Assembly: GCA_037013685.1 (NCBI GenBank)
Contig: CM072886.1
Location: 26,977,080 to 27,041,079 of the forward strand
Origin: Acridotheres tristis
Lineage: Eukaryota > Chordata > Aves > Passeriformes > Sturnidae
DNA: 64,000 bases
Direction: 5' to 3'
Below the pieces are notes generated by a model. The model made no database searches and was not told the origin of the DNA. It worked only from the letters and a program-made list of their open reading frames with translations. This document shows, piece by piece, positions 38,001 through 49,448 of this stretch; the stretch's first letter is position 1, and each line of letters opens with the position of its first letter. The translations under genes were made by a program, and so were the position numbers.

Positions 38001-39880
38001 ATTTTTGGTCAAATTGGTGATGCAAAACAAGTCACTGACCTAGGAAGCTTCACTCAAGTTGCATTAGTTATCAGTACTGAAAAAACGTGAACATTAGAAA
38101 ATTTATTCCTGTCCTTGTGTTAGCCTTTTAAAAATCTCATTTTTGTCTGGGATTAAAGGAAACACTCAAATTCTGAGCATCTAAAAATTCTGCAAACTGA
38201 GATATACATTATAGATTATATGACAGCAAGAAAGACAACTGAAAAGAAAACCTGTTCATTTCCCACTGCCATTTTTTTCCAGAATAGACTCCCTAATCTG
38301 AGTTTTGTTTAACTCTGCTGTTTAAACATGGTCTGTTTGCTGAAAGTCACTAGAGGACTAATATTCGCCTTGTAAGTTTTAGTTGAGCAGTTAACTACAA
38401 AACCAGACTACTCCCTATTGCTTATACTAAAGTGTTTTGAAACTGTATCAGGATCTAGCAGAGCCAGGAGAAATCCATGTGCTGATAGGTCTCTCCTGAT
38501 TTTCAGCTCTCATTAAACTTTGCAGGATTTTAATGAAATTTATTTGTTTTCTGAAGTTCTGCCCTGGCTGCAATCTTTTGCAAATCAAGTGGCTGCTCTG
38601 ATAGGAGTGCACAGCAATCCATTGAAAATCAGTGCCAGTAGCCCACTGACCCTTTACCTTAGCTTAGGCTCATCATGAAGGACCTTTAGAAGTGACCATG
38701 CTAAACCCTAACCAGAAATGAACAAACAAAACTAAATCGCTCACCCGATTCAATATTTAATGCAACAAGAACCAAGTAACCCTTCCTCCCCCCACACTTC
38801 CCCAAAATCTCACCATTGAAATCACACCCTTCCCATCCTAATTGTTCTCTTTTGTCACCTTAAATATTTGACAACTCATTCCAGAATGAAAATATTTTTT
38901 GGTCTGCTGATTCAGAAGGAATTCAGTTTGGTCCGCTTTGATTTGAGTGAAAATAGCAGCTCTCTGGTCTTTTTGGGTTTTTTTATCCACATCAGAACAT
39001 GAAGATCTAAGGTATTCCAAAGCCATATGAGCATATTTTGACTTCTTTCAACTTATTTGTGTTGGAACATCTGAACAAACAAAACCGAATAGAATTTGAC
39101 TGTATCTTTCAGAACAAGAAATTGTTTGAAGGATTTTGCAAGGAAACTACATGAATGTGAGACTTAACCGAAAAGAGAATAATTGCTCAAGTAATTTGAA
39201 TACATGAGAAAAGAAATAGTTTATCAGAAAATGTGCAAAATGTATATAATACCGATTTATTGCAAACATTAAAAAAATCACTCAAAGTGTTCTCCATAAA
39301 ATGCACCTGGAAAATACTACCCAGCTTCAGCATTATCTGTGTTCCTATCACCAAAATTGAAATTTATCTTCTTTTAAAGATTGTGTTATTTCTTTCCTTA
39401 GTTCTTTCTTGATGGGACAAGACTTGGGTTTGCCAACAGAGGGCAATAGTCAAGCTGTGAAAGACTGCATCCATCATTTTTGCAACTTCTAATGAGTCAG
39501 AAGGACACATAGAATCCTCATCTGCTTTTATGGATATTGCTGTGTAATTGCAGTGTAATTATGGCACACAACAGCTTCAGAAAATTATCTTTGAAGAAAA
39601 CAGCTGGTTCTCTTTAACAAACAGAAATGAAATCCTGTCAATTTAAAAAAAAATCCGAAGGAAAAATACTAAAAATATATGCCAATAATAAACAGGCAAC
39701 AACAACAAAAAAAGAAATAACATAAAAAATTGAAACAGCTAAATCTGAGAAACTGCTATGAAAAATATGACTGAAGTATAAAACATTAGAAAATTACAAT
39801 GATGTGAATGTTCTTTCATTACATGGTTTTATATTACAAAGCAAACAGGCTCATTGAAAAGATTTCCATTTTCCTTCTTC
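35076..39880. other. Unique AT-rich non-coding DNA with weak conserved-element candidates
   Basis: No gene or transposable element recognised. Three subregions read more like conserved non-coding DNA than the rest: about 35450-35870 (ATTAA/TAAT words and the inverted repeat TATCAAC-t-GTTGATA at 35615-35629), about 37560-37880, and about 38480-38690. The evidence is texture only. Repeat-free text over nearly 5 kb is compatible with an old, slowly changing region. Confidence 0.5.
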
Positions 39881-40350
39881 CACTCACGAGTAGTACGTGA
39901 GATCCCAATCCTGACAGGCCTTCTGCATGCTTTCCTCTCGACAGAAGGAATCTTTCCCTTAGTTCCAGTGGAATTTCACAGCTGACAGGGCCAGCCCCAG
40001 CCCCGTGCCGTAGCTGCAGAGCGCAGGGCTGGCCAAGCCTCGCTCTGCCAAAGAAATGCTGACGGCTTCTCTTGGGCCGTGAAGATGGGAGACAGGCTTG
40101 GGTGCTGGCTGGGCTTGGCTGAGAAGATATGGCCAGAGCTGGGAATTGCCTCTGCAGCCTCAGGAAGTGCACAGCAGCCGGGTGAAGCAGGGAGCAGTGG
40201 GGAGACAAGGTGCAAGGAGCAAGGTTTAGCAGCCAGTTGGGGAACGAGACCAAACCGCCTCCACTGCAGGCTGGATGTGCGCCAGCTGACACTGGCAGAG
40301 GAAATGGATATGGATTTGGGGCACTTCCATAGTGTGGAAACAATAAAATA
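39881..40350. other. GC- and CpG-rich island of unknown origin
   Basis: In contrast to AT-rich flanks on both sides, this segment of about 470 bp is GC-rich. It contains more than ten CpGs (for example near 39888, 39897, 40006, 40022, 40064, 40079, 40180, 40255 and 40280). Its left edge carries the inverted repeat CTCACG-7nt-CGTGAG (39883-39901). On + an AATAAA lies near 40341. Frames of 201 and 132 codons on - and 90 on + are open, but they overlap each other, are rich in Ser/Pro/Leu/Ala and resemble no protein I know; GC-rich DNA has few stop codons. Possible readings are a solo retroviral LTR or other recent insert, a retrocopied transcript end, or a small CpG island/promoter for a non-coding RNA. 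I see no clear TG...CA ends and no target-site duplication, so the nature is left open. Confidence 0.55.
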
Positions 40351-43300
40351 GAGAAAAGGAATTTTGCAAAACACTTTTTAGTAAGTACAGCAAGTTTTTT
40401 TCCATGAGTTTTGAAATCTATATTTTTACATAAATACAACTATTATTATGTAATTAAACTTAACTAAAAATTAGTCCAAAATAACAGTTAAACAATACAT
40501 GCAGAAAAATATGTTTTGTGGTAGTGCCCTGTAAGCCCTAGAGCTTTCAGTACTGAACTTCTTTATTTCCTGATGTTAATTTAAAGTGGGTGAACTGAGG
40601 GACTGAGATTATCTCCCACAGATTAATTTGCATGTGTGTTGTATGGCTCGTCTGTAGGCAGCAGGAAGACAGAGAAGAGGAAAAAATATACCTCAATACT
40701 AGTAGTAGTATTTGTGTGACAGGAAGAAATTCACCATCAGTGAAGTAGGTTGCACTACCAGACTCAAAATAGTTATTAAGTGGGGAAAATTAACTCTATT
40801 AAACTTAAAAACATGTGGCCAAGAAGAACTTTATTTGGCATATAGTATGATCTGTGAAACACTGAAAAAGAATTGCATTTTATTTATCAAAGTCTTATTT
40901 TATCAAATGTTAATTTGCAGATATTTATAAATGTTATGAACACTTGAAATACACAAGAAGACTATAACCTATGTCAGTATTGCATTGTAGAAGCATCTTT
41001 TGTAAGTTCCCAGTTAAAGATGTACTTTGCACTTACAATAGGGTTATTAAGGTGTAGTGATAGATTTCCAGTCAATTTAACAGAGTAACTAATAATGAAT
41101 TAAAATAGCATATGTTATATGAAAAAAAATTAGCAATTCAGGAAGAACTGTTTAATTTTCTCAATGGTGCGTGTCTTTCTAGCTTCTTACATTCCATTTC
41201 CTTATTTGTTTAAATTTGGTAAAAATGGTGATCAGGATGGAAAAGACTTCCAATCAGAGACAAGAGTTCACTCTTGTGTGTGTGTATTATTCTCCTTATC
41301 TCATGAAGTGCAAGACTTGCCCAAATATTTGCAAAGGCTGGTCTCTAACAGTTGATCCACTTTGTGGGAAGTCTTATTGCTCCATGGAATGGAAGCTTTC
41401 ATTTAGTTCATGGGCTTTGAACAGTGGAGCATCCAAACTGGAATGGAGTGTTGGAAGTATAGACAGGTGGAAGTACAGAGGCAGTGCATTGAGCAGAGGC
41501 TTATTCAGAAAAATAGAAACTTACCAGCAGTCTAATCAATAAACTGAAAAGTGCCTTCTGGATTGTTATCTGTGACATAGGCTGAGGAGCAAATAATTTA
41601 AGCCCTGCCTCAGAGAAGCCGGTGTTTGATGTTGCTTTTTATCCTGTCTGATAATAAAAGGTTAGGAAAAGAGTCATCATTATGGATATTTCTTGCCAAG
41701 CGGACGAAAAAGATAAATGAGAAAAAAGGCTTTATGAAAAGGCAGTTGGAATGTGTTATTGTAATTGGAGGAAATACTGGCAAATAGTGTAGCTGAACAA
41801 AATATTGAACGTTCATGAACCTGTGTTTTAAAATGCTGAAACCACTGTTCCATTTTATGGAACTAAATAAACTATAACCCATACCAGTAATCAACTGTGT
41901 GTAGACAATCAAGTTTTTCCATGAATTCTGCTGATTACTGAAAGGAATTGTTAAATATTAAAATTAAATATGGATATTAATTTCTAGAGAAGACAGCACT
42001 GTTCTTGAATCAGTGTTTAATTAATAATAGCAGAATTTTACCATGCAGATATTTACATTTTTTTTAAATGTGATTATGAAAAATTAATTTTTTACATGGT
42101 AACAACAATTGGCAGATAGTTTTATTATTTTCAAAGAAGGAGATGTTGCTCTGGGAGTTAATAATTTAAGAATGGACATGAAGTTAGACACTGGGAGGAA
42201 GAACAAGGAATTTGTGGGTACACCGAGCGCAAAGGGTTTGCTTATCCACAGGGATTGCATAAGCTGTGGTTTAGTGAATTATACCACCATAACGCTGTAG
42301 TGCTGACACAGAGAATAACTGGTTCACATAAACTTCAGTGCTGTTTGTTCCTTGGTTGGCTTTCTAGAAAAAGCTCAAAATTGGAAACATTCAGAGTGAA
42401 GGCAGCTGTGCATGCCAGATTATATTCCATAGGCAGTGCCTCTAAGTGCAAAGGGACTTCAAAGAAAGGAAGAAAGAATTTTCAGATGACAACTTTTTGC
42501 TTTGAAGATTTAGTTGTGATACTTCTTTAAAGATGAGTATGACTAGAAAGGTGTACCTGGCTGGGTAATAATGATTAGTCATATTGGTGACATAGCAGTA
42601 TCTACATTTACATCCAACCACATTAATAGGAAATATCCTTAAAAGTGATATGCAAATTGATAGATAATTAGAATTTCGGAATAGAACTTTAATAAAATAA
42701 AGACTAGATGGCCATGTGAATCGCAAATCTATAAATAAATCCAGGGTAGGGACCCCTAAATTTTAGGTGTTTTGATGCAGATAGCCAGGTTACAGCATGT
42801 GTTTTAAACTAAGTTCTGTGCTTTAGGGGCATATTTTCTATCTCTTGGGGGAGTCCATGGGTAAAGGACCACGTGTTTGTTGGATGTGAGAGCTTTCACA
42901 ACAGCCAACGTGTTTTAATTCCTCATTTTTAATTCTCTTGTTTTGTTACAAACAAGTTGAGACTTGGTAGCTTTTTTTATGGGAGCATAAGATTTTATAG
43001 CCATTTTTGTGAAATGCTGTTCGTCTCTGTGTTTCCAATTATGACACGAAGTGTAATAAAAATATACCTGTTGGAAAAACATAACTTGCATGGACAGTGT
43101 TTTGGAGGGCCTGATATCTTAAGCCGTGTCTTAGATTTATCTTTCTTCATGTGGAAGGTGGAGCTGAATAGAGATACAATTCAGTTTCTCAAATGATGTT
43201 GACAATGTCAGGATTTTCAACTACTTGTTTTTGGTAGTTGGTTAGTTTTTAAAAGCTTCTTGTTTTATTTCTGCTTAGTTGTAGCCAGCTGTCAGTTTTT

Positions 43301-46300
43301 AAAAATGTTTTCTTCATTCTTGTTCATTTTGAAGTCGGATAGAAAAAGGACTGTGTGCACAGCAACTGAGAAAAAGAAGCAAAATGTGTACTTTTCAGAA
43401 ATTCAGACATATATGAGTAGTTGACATAAACTTCATAAAGGTCAGACTATCGAGAGTTTCACACCCCCAGAAATACCTTGATCTATAGCTTCAAATTAGA
43501 TATATTTAATGTAAGACGTATCTGTAATCATAGAAATCTTGTATTTCAATAGTTTTGGTTTTGGGGAGGTTATTTGATATATTTTACTGATTATATTACT
43601 TACTGTTATCCTCTGAAAAAGTATACAGAGTTTAATTCCCTGTTTGCTAATCAAGCTTTGCAAGTCACCTTATGCCTCATTACAAATTTATATTATATTT
43701 AGATGACATAAAAAAAAGATAAGTATCCCATGTTCCTTCCATTTACTTGTTCTGATAAGATTTCTTACTATGAGATATATTCCAATAATATTTTTCTCCA
43801 CACTTCTGAGTCAGGATATCCTAACAGCAGACTCTTTCAGGTTAAAAAATTAAATGAATGGTAGAATATGTCATTCTCTTTGTACTACTTCTGCTGCTTG
43901 ATATTACTTCTTAGCTGCTGTGAGGGACAGACTTGTTTTCATTTTCTACTAAAGCTCTCATCCAGATTTACGTAATTCTCAAATGTAGGTAAAAAGCAGC
44001 TCCACAAATATAATTTATGTTCTCACAGAAAGTCACAGATTGAGCCATTTTCAAACCAAATAGTTAATTTTGACTGTCTTTGCTAATTTTCGAAGTCAGG
44101 TGGCAATAGCTTCATTTGCCACCAAAAAGTTTTGTGTTCCAAAGGACTCCAAACCAGAGCTATAGAGTGTCCTGCAAAGAACCCCACAGCTACACACAAT
44201 TATGTTCTATAGCCACCTAAAAATATCATCGAGTCCCAACGCAAAAGCTGCAAGCTATTTAAAAACCTACCAGCTAGTGAATCTGCTATTTTAAAAGATT
44301 TTTTAAAAATTATCCTTTGTTGTGAAGGCGAACATGCTACATATGTCAGTGTTTCCAGTGTGTTTCCTGCCACCAAGACCTCCATCTTCCATCTAGTCAT
44401 TTGTAAGTACCCAAAGTTGGCCACGAGCCTGTTTCTGAGAGAGTTTCTTCACCAACATATGGCTGTGCTCAGAATGATTGCTCGGGCCTTCAGTCTGCTC
44501 ATTTAAACCTAATGAGGTCCACAGAGGTGACTGTATGACTCACACAATGAAGTCATTTTTCCAATTAACATGCTGACAAATGTCTTAAAAGTAGAGCTGC
44601 TTCAATAGGATTCCACAGGTGGAGGAGAGATCGAGTATCACAAAACACTCAGTTACATTCTTCTGATCTGAGAAATTCCATTCACTCTAGACTATGACTG
44701 TTCACACAACAGATGGATATTTCATGTCTGTGGAGTGTGACCCGTTCCTAAATCAAACTCACTATCTGCAAGCCAAAGTGCTCATGCAAGGCACAAAATT
44801 AACCTTAGTCTTGAGTAGGCACTCATAATGCTCATAATAAAAAGCCTTCCTTTTACTAGGAAGTATTTTATTCATTATTGTGGGATATAATGTTTGGAAA
44901 TGTAAGAAGCTGACACCTAATGGAAGACTTTTAAGTAACCAATTGAAAAGCCATTCTTCCTGTCTGCCTATGCCCTTCCATTTTAGTATTTGTGAATGTT
45001 TACTCAAACAGCTTTTGTTACTGCTGAATATGAGAGGAAGAAGGGAATCAGAAATCATCTAAAGAGTATTAATTTTTTTTCATTTTTACTGGCTAAGCAT
45101 TATTTGTTATTTCCACATTTAAAAAAATATGAATCTTTTTAGAGAGCAGAAGCAAACCTACATGATTTAGCAAGCAGCTGCACTCTGCAAATTGTGAATT
45201 GTCAGAGTAAATTGTCCGCAAATCTCCCCATGTACTGAAATCTGGTACATGTACTGTTTACATATACAATGAAAACAAGAAGTAAATTCATAGGGACTAA
45301 AAATCTTTTAACAGACAAATTGGAACAGAAAAAAGCAATATAGTGTTTTAGATAATGTATTCCTCAGCTATCACTAACTGTAAATTTTGCACTTAAAATA
45401 ATTATATTTTGACTTTCTTTGATAAAAGATTGAAATTATAAACAGTTTATTTTTCCAAATTCAACTCTGTTGAGATATACAATCAGCACCACTACCACTA
45501 CAATAAATTGTGCAGAAGCTATTCAAGAGAGAAAAATAAACTACTGGAATTATTCCAAGAAATAACAAAGAATTAAACCTGTTGCTTCCTTCCTTTACAG
45601 ATTGCTTGGTACAACCTTTCAATAATTTTATGGTGCATTTTTAAGTGGTGGTATTATTATTATAATATTTATTATTATATCCAGTAGTATGTTTATTATC
45701 TTTTTATAATCTATAACTTTCATTTGAGGCCTTATTACTGTTATCATGGAAGCAAGTAGTGAAACCAGTTTAACCCTATGAAAAAAGACAGTTTAACAAC
45801 ACTTCTTAAAAAAAAATTCCTTGTATGAGATATCTCTTTCATATTTCAATGAATATATCATCTCAAACTTTGTGGGAGTATGAGTATTAGAAGTGCAAAT
45901 TTACTTTTACACTGTGTGTACACCCAAGAAGGGAAACTGTCTCAATAGTAATATTCCTACCACAATGTACTGATATAGTTGAGTCAAGATTTGTAAAGTG
46001 TGGTAGTATCTACTATTGGACCAGCTTCTACAGCTGGGAAAAATAATTGTGGGCTCTTAAATACATATAAACTCCAGCAGATTTGAAGTAGGTGAAGGAA
46101 ACTCCAAAGCTAAAAGCACTTACTTCATTTGTTGCTTTCAATATATAAATATGAGTCATTACAAAGACCTATAGCAGTATTCAAATTAATTCGGAACTAG
46201 CCAGAATGAGGCAGTGTTGCCTAGACAGAGAACTGTGCTAGGAGGCTACAGTGACCAAATAAAGGATTTCTGCATGCTCATGCAAACTTACCAAGTCGTT

Positions 46301-49300
46301 TATAGATAGCATGGATCAGGGATCCTGTAAGGCAGTGAACAGTGAGCCATGGAGTCACTCAGGTGCTTGTGTTCTGTGGATTTTTTGGTTATCCTATCTG
46401 CCTTTGGAAACACAAGTCTTACCCATTGTGCCATCCTTTTCACCTTCTTTTGGGTGTTCTACAGAACAAATATCTACAGGTTGGGCTGTTGTTTCAGGTT
46501 CCCATCATGGAAGTGAGATAGAAGAAACAGGAGCACAGGTCATCTGAACCACCTTTGACAGCAAATTACTCTGACAACAGATGACTTGCCTACTAAAACA
46601 AGCAACAAGAGAAGTTCTCTGTTTAATGCAGTGATCTCTAGGTTTATAGGTAAAGTGTTGCCATCAATATGTTTTTCTTGTTTGATTTTGCTTTTGTGGA
46701 ACAGGCAATATTTTTCCTTTTACTTACCATTTGCAGTCAAATGATTTCCTTTTGGTCTCAGTTAACATAGCCTGTTGTGAGCACTACTGCTTAAGAATAT
46801 GATACTGTAATCTTCTGAATTCCATTAGTGAATCCTTCCGAGTGACTTAAAATTAATGTTAGCATAATATCTTAGTATGTTTTTCTTCTGGTGGGAAGCA
46901 AAAACATCTTTCCCCCAAAAAAGTTTAAGTGGTCAAGTAGTCTGATGGAAAAAAATCAGGTTGGAAAGGGAGGGATAGAAGAAAGAGAGCAAGATACCAG
47001 CCTTCTATGATTCCTGAGGAGACAATATATTTGATGATCTCATCACGAAGGTTACTAAATAAATGAAAGTAAATGGCTGGTTGATTCCCTTTAATTCAAC
47101 ATGTGGTGTAGACACTTCCTTCCTATTCCCTCACTACACTACATTGGATCACATTAGGCTTGACAATAAGGATTGACTTAGTGGTTTTCAGTTCTGTATA
47201 GTGATTTTGATTCTTTTTCAAAATGATTTACTGATTGCTCTAATGTGCTTTCTAATTCCTCATTTTGTTGGTGGTGCTTTCGTTAACTTTTTTTTTTTAA
47301 GCCATTACTTGAGCTTTATTGACATACATTAGATGTTAATTTCCAAATTTACCAATTTGTTATTACCATCTTGGTTTTGTTATCAGATCACTGGACTCTT
47401 TTGGATCTTCATTTTCCTTTTAGTTTTTCCCCTTTTTTTTGCTATTTCAGTCTCTCTGTTGGGTGGAGTGGGGTATGAGTATAGATATCAAAGACAATAA
47501 CTGACTACCAATGTTACTATTGCATAAGGCAGGTAAGAATTTTAGAGTGTGTTTGATGTGAAACAGGAATGTAGTACAAATGCAAATATTCCCCAGTGTA
47601 AAATAAAGCAAATGAAAGGAAATGAACATAAAGTAAAGATTCAATGGTCCATGATCAATGCTAGTAAGGATGTTGGAATGGATGGTTTAGTATTTCTGAA
47701 GATGGTTACACAATATTAATCCACTATCTTGAGTTATTTAATATGTCCTTGATAGATGCTAAGGCATTGGTGAGGCTTTGCATACATCCTGGAATTAGTG
47801 TCATTTAAAGAATTATCAGTTTTTATTGCCTCTCTTACCAGTCAGTACAAGTTAACTTATTAGAGTGTAAGAGACAAAGAATGATGAAGACTGCAAATTC
47901 TTTTTTTTTCAAATTTCTCATAGTCATCCTTTCGTGTGACTTTCATTCTTATTGCTTAACAGCTCCAATCTTTCTGCAGTTTATTAATGGCAGAACTTTT
48001 GCTTTTAAAAATTGGTTGACCCAAGTAAGTCTTACAAATGTCTTCAAATATTTTCATGTATCCAGTTTAATTAATATGTTACTTACAGACCTTAACAGAA
48101 ATAATTAGATATGGGCTCTTTCACCATTACATATTTTAATGGCAAAATCAATCAATTTCTGGTTTATATTATTAATATTGATTTACTTTCATTTTCCAAA
48201 AATACCCATCTGATAGCATAGTGCAGTGGTGCTGGTACTTTATCAGGTTTAAAGTCATCTTTTCAAAGTGATTTTGATCTTAGTCAGGACTGTTTTCAAC
48301 GGAAGTGGACTGATAATCAATAGAGAGAGAAAATATTGCTGTGCTTTTGGGACAGAAGAATTGGAATTTCAATCTATTTTTTAAGTTGCTAAAGGAAGAA
48401 ACTTCTTCCTAACTTGCTTTTTGCATGTGCTGTAAAATGGGAGAGTAGCCAGAGCCCTTAGGTTACTTGGTTTAATTTAAGCAGACTGTCTCTTTTTTCA
48501 GTGCATGCTCACTTCAGGAGCACCCACCTTTTTAAGACACCTCTTCTGTTCCTGCTTATGTAGTCCATTTCCTTCCTGCTTCTGGAGCTGAAGAAACTCT
48601 TTCTGAAGACAGATGTTATTTGTTTTGTGTGAAGGCTCCAAAAAATGAGACTTCAAAATTATACAGGGAGTCAAACCTGTCCCTGAACATTCAGTAATGT
48701 GCAACAAGCTCATTCTGTTGACACTGGCCAGTGCTGACTTTAACGACATGATAGCTGGATATGTGTGAAACGTTCACAATGAAGCCAAACACCTCTGAAC
48801 TTTCATATTTTTAGAAAAGTCCTTCATATCAAAACTGAGGTAAGCCTACTCTTGAATTCAAAAGGATTTTGATATTGAATCAGACTCAGAATTTCATTCT
48901 AATTCAAAACTAATTCAGTCGTTTGTTATTCTATTTATAGGCCTTTGTAAAAAAATAAGTAATTTCCTCAGAGAAAACGAGTACCAATCAAAAGCAATGT
49001 GAATATTCCCGCAAGTTTTCAATGATCCATTGCAAAAAATTTAATGGATGTCATAATGTAAGATTATCTATTAACGCTATTATTATGCTAAAATAATAAG
49101 CCCATTCATTTCGATTCTTCCATTTATTTTAACTTCAAAATATTCTGGTCATCCAGCCAATGGCCCACACAACATTTCTGGCCTCAAGGCTTACTCAATC
49201 CAGGCAGATTTATCTTTTGAAAATCTGGTACCACTATTCTGAGACAGGAAATAAAGCTTCTGACTGAGAGTAAAGGTTGCCAGACATGACTCAGTCCCCA

Positions 49301-49398
49301 AACCCAGAATCCTGTGCTATCTGTGCTATGCAGTGTTTAAAATGTCATTTCACATTAATAAGTTATTTAAAAAGTAAATACATAAATAAATAAACACT
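40351..49398. other. Unique AT-rich non-coding DNA, about 9 kb
   Basis: Open frames reach 108 codons (41216-41542) with no family resemblance. Low-complexity items include TTA-type triplets at 45652-45678. CATGTACTG is directly repeated at 45229-45237 and 45248-45256. The block at about 44460-44640 (ATTTAAACCTAATGAGG, ATGACTCA, CCAATTAACATG) has a conserved-element look. No transposable element recognised. Confidence 0.6.
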
Positions 49399-49448
49399 AA
49401 AAAAAAAAAAAAAAAAGGAAAAAAAAAAAAGAGAGGGAGAGAAGGAAA
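49399..49448 (+). repeat. A-rich tract following AATAAA signals
   Basis: A run of 18 A (49399-49416), GG, 12 more A, then a GAGAGGGAGAG-type purine tail up to 49448. Immediately upstream the + strand reads ATAAATAAATAAACACT, which carries overlapping AATAAA polyadenylation hexamers about 10-15 nt before the A run. This arrangement is typical of the 3' end of a reverse-transcribed message, but the upstream text is not recognisable as any gene, and no flanking duplication was identified. A plain A-rich microsatellite is the simpler reading. Confidence 0.6.

Noticed and set aside
39834..40439. 201-codon and 132-codon frames on - and 90-codon frame on + at the GC-rich island
   Set aside because: Overlap each other on both strands, biased composition, no recognisable domain. 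GC-rich DNA lacks stop codons by chance.
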